Positions 33,628 to 41,356 of a stretch of 41,356 nt of DNA are shown here, in pieces. Each line of letters starts with the position of its first letter. The stretch's first letter is position 1. The DNA lies in assembly GCA_026983835.1 (NCBI GenBank), contig JALSTH010000095.1, positions 1 to 41,356 of the forward strand. The letters are read 5' to 3'. This stretch comes from Candidatus Zixiibacteriota bacterium. GTDB lineage: Bacteria; Zixibacteria; MSB-5A5; UM-FILTER-46-8. A program made the position numbers and the translations under genes. The notes below the pieces were generated by a model. That model was not told the origin of the DNA. It saw only the letters and a list, made by a program, of their open reading frames with translations, and did no database searches.

Positions 33628-35649
33628 TTATTTGTTGTTCAAGATTGATTTTTCTAAAATCTCGGCTATATCCTGCGCCGATATTCTCTCATCCAAACCC
33701 TCCCCCTTTAGCCCATCCTCCAGCATCGACAGACAGAACGGACAGGCGGTTATCAGATGATCAGCCCCGGCCTTACCAGCTTGCGATGCCCTCAAGCGGT
33801 TGACCTTAAGCTTTGAATGCTCATCCATCCAAATCCTTCCCCCCCCAGCCCCACAACAGAAACTTTTGCGATGATGCTTTTCCATCTCGCTTAATGATAC
33901 CCCAGGAATGGATTTCAAAATATCCCGCGGTTGTTCATAAATCCCATTATATCTTCCCAAATAACAGGAATCATGATATACCGCATTAGCTTCCATATTG
34001 CCATTAGCTTTCAATTTCCCCGATTTCAAAAGTGCAGATAATATCTCGCTATGATGGTAAACCTCATACTCGCCGCCGAATTGGGGATATTCATTTTTTA
34101 TCGTATTATAGCCGTGCGGGCAGGCGGTGATAATCTTTTTCACGCTATACCCGCTAAGGATTTCGATATTGCTCTCAGCTAACATTTGGAAGTTATACTC
34201 ATCGCCGACCCTCCTTGCCGGCTCGCCGCAGCAACCCTCCTCCGACCCCAAAATACCAAAACTAACCCCCGCTTCCTTCAACAACTTCGCCAAGGAAACC
34301 AATACCCTCTTGTTTCGCTCATCGTAGGAGCCGAAACAACCTACCCAGAGGAGATATTCAACATCCGAATCTTCCGATAATGTTTTAACTTTCAACCCTT
34401 CCGCCCAAGCACCACGCTCGTTCGGAGGCAAACCGAACGGGTTCTGTCTTTGTTCTATATTCCTCAAAGAGGGAGCTATCTCCGTAGGAGCTTTGCCTTC
34501 GGATAAAATCTGATTTCTCCTCAAATCGACTATTTTCGGAATATGCTCGATGAATACGGGACATTCCTCGACACAGGCTAAGCAAGTGGTGCAAGACCAA
34601 ATAACATTCGAAGCGATAATCTCATCGACAACAGGTCTGCCCGCGTCACCTTCAATCCTCTTACCGTTTTCCCCTCGCAGATCTTCAGGTTTTAATGATA
34701 AAAAATGCCGCCTTAAATCAACCACCAAGTCTTTCGGGGATAGAGGCTTTTGAGATGCCCAAGCCGGGCAGGCGCGGGTACATCGTCCGCATTCGGTGCA
34801 GGCATACAAATCGAATAGCTGCTTCCAAGTAAAATCTTCTATTTTCGCCACCCCGTAAGATTCGGCTTCCTCCAAATCCATTTTCGATAGCTGCCCCCTC
34901 GGTTTTAAGGTGGAAAAATAAACATTGAACGGAGCAACGAAAATATGTAAGTGCTTGGAATACAAAACAAAAACCGCTAAAACCCAGAAGGTTATCAGAT
35001 GAACCCATATTAAAGTCCAATATATGAATTTGGATGAGGGACCATACCCTAAAATGGAGGATAGAAAGCTTCCTACCGGCATCCATTTAGCCTGCGGGAT
35101 TCCGGTCATCGCTATATACAAACCATCGCCGATCAAGTCTGAGGCGATAAGGAGAAATATCAAACCTAACAGCACAAACCCCTCAATATGGTTGGATAAT
35201 TTTTCCGGCGAAAAGAACAGCCTTCTCAATAAAGCCATTATTATTCCAACGATGACCAGCACCGAAAAAATATCGAGCAAAAATAGAAATGGAGCCTCAA
35301 AGACGGTTTCTATTATGGGGAGCCTAAAGCCATCAATAATCCCTCTGCCCAAAAAAGCCAAAGTTCCGAAACTGATGATGACAAACCCCCAAAATATCAT
35401 AAAATGTGCCGAGCCTATGTAAGTTAAATTTAAAAGCCTTCTTTGCCCGAAAACATATTTCAAAACATTCAGTATCCTTTTGCCCGGATTGTCGAAACGG
35501 TTTTCTGGCATACCGGTTTTAACCATTTTGATTAAATAAATCACCCTTTTAACAAAAGCCACCAACCCGACAACTATAACGGCGATGAAGAGCAGTTTTG
35601 CAGGAGTGTTGAAGTATAAATCCTCAGGTCTAATGGGAAATCCGTTCAT
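33628..35649 (-). CDS. Membrane Fe-S oxidoreductase (HdrD/GlpC/DsrK-like with NarI-type membrane domain)
   Basis: A 673-residue membrane protein. The N-terminal 240 residues form about six transmembrane helices of the NarI/DsrM-like cytochrome b type (LLFIAVIVVGLVAFVKRVIY, HFMIFWGFVIISFGTLAFLG, IYWTLIWVHLITFWVLAVFV). Two ferredoxin motifs follow, CTECGRCTRACP and CTTCLACVEECP, each a four-cysteine 4Fe-4S site. Two CCG domains complete it: GCCGEPARR and FCCGAGGGRIW with a later CPFC. This is the layout of heterodisulfide-reductase-like enzymes that pass electrons between quinones or thiols and ferredoxin-type donors. The first CCG domain lacks the last cysteine (CPHGYN instead of CxxC). No electron-transfer flavoprotein or dehydrogenase partner is in the window. 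Confidence 0.9.
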   Translation of the reverse strand: MNGFPIRPEDLYFNTPAKLLFIAVIVVGLVAFVKRVIYLIKMVKTGMPENRFDNPGKRILNVLKYVFGQRRLLNLTYIGSAHFMIFWGFVIISFGTLAFLGRGIIDGFRLPIIETVFEAPFLFLLDIFSVLVIVGIIMALLRRLFFSPEKLSNHIEGFVLLGLIFLLIASDLIGDGLYIAMTGIPQAKWMPVGSFLSSILGYGPSSKFIYWTLIWVHLITFWVLAVFVLYSKHLHIFVAPFNVYFSTLKPRGQLSKMDLEEAESYGVAKIEDFTWKQLFDLYACTECGRCTRACPAWASQKPLSPKDLVVDLRRHFLSLKPEDLRGENGKRIEGDAGRPVVDEIIASNVIWSCTTCLACVEECPVFIEHIPKIVDLRRNQILSEGKAPTEIAPSLRNIEQRQNPFGLPPNERGAWAEGLKVKTLSEDSDVEYLLWVGCFGSYDERNKRVLVSLAKLLKEAGVSFGILGSEEGCCGEPARRVGDEYNFQMLAESNIEILSGYSVKKIITACPHGYNTIKNEYPQFGGEYEVYHHSEILSALLKSGKLKANGNMEANAVYHDSCYLGRYNGIYEQPRDILKSIPGVSLSEMEKHHRKSFCCGAGGGRIWMDEHSKLKVNRLRASQAGKAGADHLITACPFCLSMLEDGLKGEGLDERISAQDIAEILEKSILNNK

Positions 35650-35700
35650 AGCAACCTCGAATATTTTCTAATCCCAACATTCAGCGTTTACCAAAAATGA

Positions 35701-35732
35701 AAATAGCGCCACTGTCTTTTTTCGGCGCTATC
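35701..35732 (-). terminator. Likely terminator after glmS
   Basis: Read on the minus strand, ATAGCGCC (35725-35732) pairs perfectly with GGCGCTAT (35704-35711) around a 13-base loop, followed by TTTTCATTTTT. It lies 90 bases after the glmS stop. Confidence 0.6.
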
Positions 35733-35822
35733 GTTTCAACTACAAAAACATAAAATTAATTTATCATACATCCCCGAAATAGTCAAAGATTTATTAACCC
35801 CCGATACATTGTCGAAACGATT

Positions 35823-37649
35823 TTATTCCACAGTCACGCTTTTAGCCAAGTTCCTCGGCTGGTCGATAGGACAACCGCGCAGGACGGCGGTATGATAAGC
35901 GAGTAACTGCAGGGGGACGCTTATAAGCAACGGACTGACGAAAGGAATGGATTTTGGTATGTATATTACATCATCGACCAACGATTTAATCCTTTCGTCG
36001 CCTTCGGTAGCCAAAGCGATTACCCTTCCCTTGCGGGCTTTAATTTCCTCGATGTTGGAGATTACCTTCTCATAAACCGAGTCCTGAATTGCAATTACGA
36101 CCGCCGGCATTCTATCGTCTATCAAGGCGATCGGCCCATGTTTCATTTCCGCCGCCGGATATCCCTCGGCATGGATATAGGATATTTCCTTGAGTTTTAA
36201 GGCTCCCTCCAAAGCGACCGGAAAATTCAGCCCTCTTCCAAGATAAAGGAAATTATCCGCATTGTAATATTTCTCAGCTATTTTTTTTATCTCCTCATCT
36301 TCTTTTAAGACTTCCTCCACCAAATCCGGGATCTCATCCAAAGCTCGGATTAACCGTCCGCCGACATCGGCGGACATACCGCGCATTCTTGCCAGTAAAA
36401 TAGTTATGAGCGAAAGCACCGTTATCTGCGAAGTAAAAGCTTTTGTGGAAGCCACGCCTATTTCGGGACCGGCGTGAATATAAACGCCTCCATCGGTTTC
36501 CCTGGCTATGGTCGAGCCGACAACATTACATATACCTAAAACGGTCGCTCCCTTCCTTTTCGCTTCACGGAGGGCGGCTAAAGTATCCGCTGTTTCACCC
36601 GATTGGCTGATGGCGAAGACGATCGTCCCGTCACCGACAATTGGAGAGCGATAACGAAATTCGGAAGCATATTCAACCTCAACCGGAATTCGGGCATATT
36701 CCTCGATCAAGTATTCGCCTATAAGTCCGGCATGCCAGCTCGTCCCACAGGCGGTGATAATTATCCGATTTATATGGCGGAGTTCCTCGAATTGGAGGTT
36801 CAAGCCGTTGAGTCGGGCGGTGCCTTCCTCGAAATTCAATCTGCCGCGCATTGCATTGCGAATGGTCAGAGGTTGCTCATATATCTCCTTGAGCATAAAA
36901 TGAGGATAGCCCCCTTTCTCAATCATATCCACAGTCCAGGAGATTTCTTGGATTTCACGGGTTACCGGAATATTCTCAATGGTCGATATTTCAAAACCAT
37001 CGGGGGTTATTCTCGCCAATTCGTTATCCTCAAGATAAACAACCTGTTTGGTATGCCTCAACATCGCGGATATATCGGAAGCCAAAAATGTTTCTCCATC
37101 AGCCTGTCCCAATACCAACGGTGAACCACGGCGAGCGGCGATTATTTCGTTAGGCGAAGCCAAGCTGATAACCGCTATCCCATAAGTTCCCGTAACCTGT
37201 GACATGGCAGTCCGCACAGCCTCCATTAAATCGCCGTCATAATATTCTTCGATTAAATGACAGATGACCTCAGTATCCGTATCCGAAGTGAATTTGTGGC
37301 CTCTTTTCTCCAAATACCCTTTTAAACCTCTGAAGTTCTCAATAATCCCGTTATGGACTACAGCAATCCTTCCGGTGCAATCAATTTGAGGATGCGCATT
37401 TATATCATTGGGGATACCATGAGTAGCCCACCTTGTATGAGCGATACCAAGCCTCGCATGAAAATCCATCCCCTTGATAAGCTTCTCCAAGCTGACTATT
37501 TTGCCGGCTACTTTTTCGGTATGAAGTTTGCCATCTTCCAAAACAGCCAATCCCGCCGAATCGTAACCTCTGTATTCAAGCCTTTTTAGCCCTTCGATTA
37601 GTATGGGGACGGCTTTCCTTTTTCCGATATATCCCACTATTCCGCACAT
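35823..37649 (-). CDS. glmS: Glutamine-fructose-6-phosphate aminotransferase (isomerizing)
   Basis: A 608-residue enzyme that makes glucosamine-6-phosphate from fructose-6-phosphate and glutamine, the first step to UDP-GlcNAc for peptidoglycan and lipopolysaccharide. The N-terminal glutaminase begins MCGIVGYIG with nucleophile Cys2 (Cys1 after removal of Met), and shows RLEYRGYDSAG and HTRWATHG. Two SIS domains follow (ACGTSWHAGLIGEYLIEEYA; FLYLGRGLNFPVALEGALKL), and the end DQPRNLAKSVTVE is diagnostic. Length is normal. The ribosome binding site is GGGAG ten bases before the ATG. No glmS ribozyme was recognised in the leader of about 65 bases. A TTGACA promoter lies at 37722-37750. Confidence 0.98.
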   Translation of the reverse strand: MCGIVGYIGKRKAVPILIEGLKRLEYRGYDSAGLAVLEDGKLHTEKVAGKIVSLEKLIKGMDFHARLGIAHTRWATHGIPNDINAHPQIDCTGRIAVVHNGIIENFRGLKGYLEKRGHKFTSDTDTEVICHLIEEYYDGDLMEAVRTAMSQVTGTYGIAVISLASPNEIIAARRGSPLVLGQADGETFLASDISAMLRHTKQVVYLEDNELARITPDGFEISTIENIPVTREIQEISWTVDMIEKGGYPHFMLKEIYEQPLTIRNAMRGRLNFEEGTARLNGLNLQFEELRHINRIIITACGTSWHAGLIGEYLIEEYARIPVEVEYASEFRYRSPIVGDGTIVFAISQSGETADTLAALREAKRKGATVLGICNVVGSTIARETDGGVYIHAGPEIGVASTKAFTSQITVLSLITILLARMRGMSADVGGRLIRALDEIPDLVEEVLKEDEEIKKIAEKYYNADNFLYLGRGLNFPVALEGALKLKEISYIHAEGYPAAEMKHGPIALIDDRMPAVVIAIQDSVYEKVISNIEEIKARKGRVIALATEGDERIKSLVDDVIYIPKSIPFVSPLLISVPLQLLAYHTAVLRGCPIDQPRNLAKSVTVE

Positions 37650-37721
37650 ATTGTCATATCTCCCGAAATAAATTGATTACATAGTAAAATAGGGTTCATT
37701 CAAGCCCTTTATGACATATTA

Positions 37722-37750
37722 ATCTAATATCGATATCCCCACTTTGTCAA
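37722..37750 (-). promoter_or_regulatory. Putative glmS promoter
   Basis: On the minus strand, a perfect TTGACA (37745-37750) is followed after 17 bases by TTAGAT (37722-37727). It lies between the multi-PAS gene and glmS. Confidence 0.45.
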
Positions 37751-37775
37751 ACGATTTTCGTACGGCTGGATAATC

Positions 37776-40166
37776 CTACAACCTTTTTATCGTTTCAGGA
37801 AGTTTTTCCCCCTGTAATTTCGGTTTATTAAAATTTCTTTCACGGGTATGTTTCAGCTTTTTTATGGTTGCGACAAATTCCGAGGGACAATCATCGGAGC
37901 CCTTAATGAAAGGGAAGACATTAACAAAACAGGGACATCCCTTCGCTTTGGTATCGGCTAATTCTATTTTCCCCGTAAACCGTCCTTTTTCTTTCAAATC
38001 AGTTTTAATCCGTTTCAATGTCAACGGATACTCGTCAGGATTATTGAAGAGAAATCCAAGCTCGCGTCCTATTAAATCTTCGGAATCTAATCCGAAGTCC
38101 GCTTCGGGAGAGTCACCCGTATAGATAATCTTAAATTCATTGTCGAGCGCGATGATAATATAACCTGTGCTTTTCAGTAGTGACTCGAGAAACACGGTTT
38201 TTCGTTCAAGATCGAATTGTAACCTCTTTTGCGAGGTAATATCCCTGCTCACACCTACTACGGCGCTAACGATCCCATTATTGTTCCTCAAGGGTGATAG
38301 GCTTACAGAATACCAACTCCTTTCGCCATTTATCTCCGACTCATATTCGAAATGTTTCGGCTTCTTGGTACGGAAAATCTCCCTTATATTATTTAATAAA
38401 GCCTCGTTTCCATTTCCCTTTGCAAATTCGCCGATTTTCCTACCGATAATTTCCTCGTTATTTTCGTTCGGTTCCCTTTTCCCGGAATAATAGAGATATT
38501 TTTCCTTTTGATCCACCATAAAGACAATATCATTAACCGATTCTACCAAGGCACGGTATTTCTCTTCTGATTTTCTGAGTTTTTCTTCAGCTTTTATTTT
38601 GTAGGTTATATCCCTTGCTATCCCCTGTACACCGACAGCTTTATTATGTTTATCCCTTAAAATTCGCGTTCGATATTCCAAAAACACATGCTCCCCATTA
38701 CGCTTTATCGCTTCAAGGACAAATTGTTTATCCACTTCGATCCCGGCTATTTTGCTTCTCAGGCGTTCGAGCGACATTCTGTAGGAATCATCAGTCAACA
38801 ACCTCGCCATATTTAATCCTCTTTTAATATCCGCTTCGGTATAACCCATAAACGCCAAAGCGGTTTTATTGGCTGAAGTTATATCCCCCTTGAAATCCGC
38901 TGTGAAGATGATATCGTTTGCGTTTTCAAATAAATCCCGATATTTCCATTCCGATCTCTCTAACTCCGCCTTGGAAAGCACAATAGCCACAGAATTGCTT
39001 ACCTCACGCATCATCCTCACAAAAATAATTTTTTCGTCCGAATCGAATTGCCTCAATTCGGTATCGGCAAAGCATATTACTCCCAAAGGTTTCCCCGCAT
39101 ATATCAACGGGATTACCGCCAAAGATTTAAACTTCGGGGTATCGGTGAAACAATTTGTCCCCTGAGGTTCTGTTATAAATTCCGGTGATTTGTTTATTAA
39201 AGTATTGACTATCGGATTGTCCGCTTCATCGAGCTTGATAATTCTTGGTATGGATTCGTCAGGGGGTTCTTCCGAATAAACTAATTCCGCGACATTATCG
39301 GATTCCTTGAAGATATATCCCCAGCCTTTCTCGAATTCCATTGAGTTCACGATTAAGTTGATTACTTTGGCGAACAGGGATTGTAAATCTTTGGATTGGT
39401 TGGATGCGGAGATTATCTCGTTTAGAAGCGTCAATTCCTTTTTTTTGGTTTCGATATCGTGTTCGATGAGGAATTTCTCGGACATATCCGTAAAAGTCTG
39501 CACCACAGCTCCGGTTTTGCCATTCGGATTTTTGAGGGGAACTGAAACTATATCGAAAAAACGAAGCCCATCTCTCGTCTGCAGAACCACCGAAGCTCTA
39601 TGGTCATCTATCTCGCTTTGAGCCCTTAACATCGGCGAATCATCGGATTTGTAGAAGTAAGCTTTGTCCATAAGCTCCGCGAACGGTTTATCGCGATAAT
39701 CCTTCAATGAGGGAAACCAATTTTGCATCAAAGGATTAACCTCCATTACATATCCTCTGTCATCCAAAATTACAATCCCTATGGGGATACTTTCGATTAT
39801 ACAGCGTAATTCCCTTTGTGAAGCGGAAAACTCCTTCACAAGATTGTTGACCGACCGCAGAAGTTTATTCACACTTTCCGCTATTGAATGATGTTTATCT
39901 GCAGCCGCAAAATTAAACCCATCTTTTAAGGAATCATCGGAGATTATTCGCTCTACAACCTTTAAGATTTCTTTTATCTTCGAGAGATTAATTCTCCGAT
40001 GCAGATATGTCATACCGATGACAAAGACTGCTAATAATATAAATGATAAAAGTATTTGCCAAAGCGCAAATCCGCCATCAAATCCCTGAGCGATAGAAAG
40101 GATAAGCGAAGAATAGATTACCAGAGCAACACCGAAAATTATCGATTCTTTTAGGGAGGATTTCAT
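37776..40166 (-). CDS. Membrane sensor with four PAS domains and one GAF domain, no output domain
   Basis: A 796-residue protein. Two N-terminal transmembrane helices (about 9-27 and 35-52) lead into a helical linker. Then come PAS1 (about 118-225, CIIESIPIGIVILDDRGYVM), a coiled linker, a GAF domain (about 250-395, NLIVNSMEFEKGWGYIFKES), PAS2 (about 403-525, LFENANDIIFTADFKGDITS), PAS3 (about 530-650, ALVESVNDIVFMVDQKEKYL) and PAS4 (about 660-770, LLKSTGYIIIALDNEFKIIY). The usual ends of such proteins, a His-kinase, GGDEF, EAL or HTH domain, are missing: the last residues are FVATIKKLKHTRERN and a basic tail. There is no room downstream for a lost kinase before the glmS promoter. It may signal through contact with a separate kinase. 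Confidence 0.85.
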   Translation of the reverse strand: MKSSLKESIIFGVALVIYSSLILSIAQGFDGGFALWQILLSFILLAVFVIGMTYLHRRINLSKIKEILKVVERIISDDSLKDGFNFAAADKHHSIAESVNKLLRSVNNLVKEFSASQRELRCIIESIPIGIVILDDRGYVMEVNPLMQNWFPSLKDYRDKPFAELMDKAYFYKSDDSPMLRAQSEIDDHRASVVLQTRDGLRFFDIVSVPLKNPNGKTGAVVQTFTDMSEKFLIEHDIETKKKELTLLNEIISASNQSKDLQSLFAKVINLIVNSMEFEKGWGYIFKESDNVAELVYSEEPPDESIPRIIKLDEADNPIVNTLINKSPEFITEPQGTNCFTDTPKFKSLAVIPLIYAGKPLGVICFADTELRQFDSDEKIIFVRMMREVSNSVAIVLSKAELERSEWKYRDLFENANDIIFTADFKGDITSANKTALAFMGYTEADIKRGLNMARLLTDDSYRMSLERLRSKIAGIEVDKQFVLEAIKRNGEHVFLEYRTRILRDKHNKAVGVQGIARDITYKIKAEEKLRKSEEKYRALVESVNDIVFMVDQKEKYLYYSGKREPNENNEEIIGRKIGEFAKGNGNEALLNNIREIFRTKKPKHFEYESEINGERSWYSVSLSPLRNNNGIVSAVVGVSRDITSQKRLQFDLERKTVFLESLLKSTGYIIIALDNEFKIIYTGDSPEADFGLDSEDLIGRELGFLFNNPDEYPLTLKRIKTDLKEKGRFTGKIELADTKAKGCPCFVNVFPFIKGSDDCPSEFVATIKKLKHTRERNFNKPKLQGEKLPETIKRL

Positions 40167-40505
40167 TATCGCGCTTAAATCCTAACAGGTTGATTTCATT
40201 AATTTTACATATTTTGCTAACTTATATTTATAATCGGCAATATAAGGGGGATGCTTATCGGGAATAAAAGATTATGTAATTCTATCTATTTCACAGCTTA
40301 TAGTTGTAATTTCCAAGAAAATTGCTTTACTTCGGATTCTAATTTTCCATCTATTAACTAAACGGCTACTTTAGGTTCCTCGCAGCGATTAAATATCCTC
40401 ACAAAGATAATAACCTGCAACAATAATAAAATCATCGTGCTTGACATTCCGATTTAATATTAAAATATTGATTCAAGTTAAAAGAAGCATTCGATTGGAG
40501 GAACA
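40167..40505. other. Divergent intergenic region before the phosphohexomutase gene
   Basis: No gene is supported in these 339 bases. An AT-rich left part is followed by a clear promoter for the next gene (40441-40469). A 36-codon frame from 40251 to 40361 exists but has no credible ribosome binding site spacing. Confidence 0.6.
40441..40469 (+). promoter_or_regulatory. Promoter of the phosphohexomutase gene
   Basis: A perfect TTGACA (40441-40446), 17-base spacer, AATATT (40464-40469). The start of transcription would be near 40476, giving a leader of about 30 bases with TTGGAGG before the ATG. Confidence 0.55.
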
Positions 40506-41356
40506 ATGGCGGATATAAATACGGATATTTTCAAGGCGTATGACATTAGAGGGATTTATCCTACGGATATCAATGAGGACTTGGCTTACAAAATAGGTAA
40601 AGCATTCGTGACTCACTTAAAATGTCCATCCGTTGCGGTCGGCAGAGATATGAGACTCGCCTCGCCCCAACTCAGCAAAGCGCTGATGAGGGGGATAACG
40701 GACAGCGGAGCCGATGTTATCGATATTGGGATGGTTTCCACCGACGGTTTGTATTTCGCGGTGGGCAAATTCGGATATCCGGCGGGTATAATGGTTACCG
40801 CCTCCCACAATCCCGCCGAATACGATGGTTTTAAGATGTGTCGTGAAAATGCTATCCCGCTGTCCAATGAAACCGGAATCGAGGAGATAAAAAACATCGT
40901 TCTTGCCGATAAATATGAATCCGTATCCGACCGACGGGGGAATATTACCCCAAAGGATATCCTCGATGATTATGCGAAGCATATCTTATCCTTTGTCGAT
41001 ATCGAAAAAATAAAGCCGTTCAAGATAGTAATCGATGCCGGCAACGGGATGGCTGGAAAGATAATACCGATAATATTCCGCAATCTGCCCTGCGAGGTTA
41101 TCCCTCTGTATTTTGAATTGGACGGTTCGTTCCCCAATCATCGGGCAAGCCCCATCGAGCCGGAAAATGTTATCGACCTACGCAATAAGGTCAAAGAACT
41201 TGGGGCGGATCTTGGGGCGGCTTTCGATGGCGATGCGGACAGAATGTTTTTGTGCAACGAAAAGGGGGATATGTTGGGGGGGGATATGGTTACCGCACTT
41301 GTCGCCAAAAATCTCCTGACAAAGGAGAAGGGCGCCACCATATTATATAACTTGAT
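40506..41356 (+). CDS. manB: Phosphomannomutase/phosphoglucomutase, cut by the window end
   Basis: The first 283 codons of an alpha-D-phosphohexomutase, open to the window end. It interconverts sugar 1- and 6-phosphates for nucleotide-sugar synthesis. The N-terminus FKAYDIRGIYPTDINEDLAY is typical of the PMM/PGM (AlgC/ManB) group. The phosphoserine loop is TASHNP (Ser100), and the magnesium loop is DGDADR (241-246). The sugar-binding loop of domain 3 is beyond the window, so mannose and glucose specificity cannot be told apart. The ATG follows TTGGAGGAAC. It pairs well in role with glmS and the GT4 enzyme, but it is not linked to them in an operon. Confidence 0.93.
   Translation, partial: MADINTDIFKAYDIRGIYPTDINEDLAYKIGKAFVTHLKCPSVAVGRDMRLASPQLSKALMRGITDSGADVIDIGMVSTDGLYFAVGKFGYPAGIMVTASHNPAEYDGFKMCRENAIPLSNETGIEEIKNIVLADKYESVSDRRGNITPKDILDDYAKHILSFVDIEKIKPFKIVIDAGNGMAGKIIPIIFRNLPCEVIPLYFELDGSFPNHRASPIEPENVIDLRNKVKELGADLGAAFDGDADRMFLCNEKGDMLGGDMVTALVAKNLLTKEKGATILYNL

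Noticed and set aside
37650-37720. glmS ribozyme in the glmS leader
   Set aside because: The leader is only about 65 bases long and shows none of the ribozyme core; the ribozyme is mostly known from Gram-positive bacteria.
37650-37775. Frameshifted histidine-kinase remnant downstream of the multi-PAS protein
   Set aside because: The 126 bases up to glmS hold its promoter and leader and encode no H-box or ATP-binding motifs in any frame.
40251-40361. 36-codon frame before the phosphohexomutase gene
   Set aside because: AAGGGGG touches the ATG with no spacing, the composition looks random, and it lies upstream of the real promoter.

Overview
The window looks like a piece of the chromosome of an uncultured Gram-negative bacterium, probably of the Fibrobacteres-Chlorobi-Bacteroidetes (FCB) side of the tree or one of the candidate phyla around it. 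The reasons are two exported proteins that end in an NYPNPFN-type secretion-sorting (T9SS type A / FlgD-Ig-like) domain, an outer-membrane efflux system, an MlaF-type ATPase, several predicted lipoproteins, and a small DUF3098-like membrane protein. Base composition is moderately AT-rich and even. No phage, transposon, integrase, CRISPR array or rRNA was seen. One tRNA gene, tRNA-Phe(GAA), is present. The phylum call is inference from these traits, not from a marker gene.

Layout. 1-8737 is mostly on the minus strand: a cut-off unknown gene, a 41-residue rubredoxin-like protein, a class A penicillin-binding protein, a TerB-like protein and a tolC/acrA/acrB-type tripartite efflux operon, whose promoter overlaps a perfect inverted repeat. 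8738-9470 holds an RRM-type RNA-binding protein behind a long structured leader. 9471-13806 holds a lipoprotein of the alkaline-phosphatase superfamily that seems to have lost its metal ligands, a DUF3098-like protein, a GT4 glycosyltransferase, tRNA-Phe and mlaF. 14087-16787 is a three-gene exported cluster (FN3 lipoprotein, DUF4384-PEGA protein with a very basic tail, small lysine-rich secreted protein) behind a sigma-54-like promoter. 16960-23696 is housekeeping: CtpA protease, DnaK, TldD, an isocitrate/isopropylmalate-type dehydrogenase and a NifU-domain protein. 23774-26576 (minus) encodes a CNT nucleoside transporter and MgtE. 26870-32613 encodes a membrane-anchored alkaline-phosphatase-superfamily enzyme and two T9SS-type cargo proteins (a beta-helix and a seven-bladed propeller). 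32837-40166 (minus) carries a DUF4412 protein, a membrane Fe-S oxidoreductase of the HdrD/GlpC type, GlmS and a multi-PAS/GAF protein with no output domain. 40506 to the end is a truncated phosphomannomutase/phosphoglucomutase.

How the parts fit. Envelope biology dominates: peptidoglycan synthesis (PBP1a, GlmS), sugar-phosphate supply (phosphohexomutase, GlmS), glycosyl transfer, lipid trafficking (MlaF), efflux, and surface or secreted proteins. The most unusual protein-coding stretch is 14142-16787. The most interesting non-coding stretches are the RRM leader (8977-9060), the efflux operator (8811-8838) and a terminator-coupled structured RNA at 32711-32803. No complete, clearly novel defence or mobile system was found. 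The best candidate for something undescribed is the basic-tail exported cluster.
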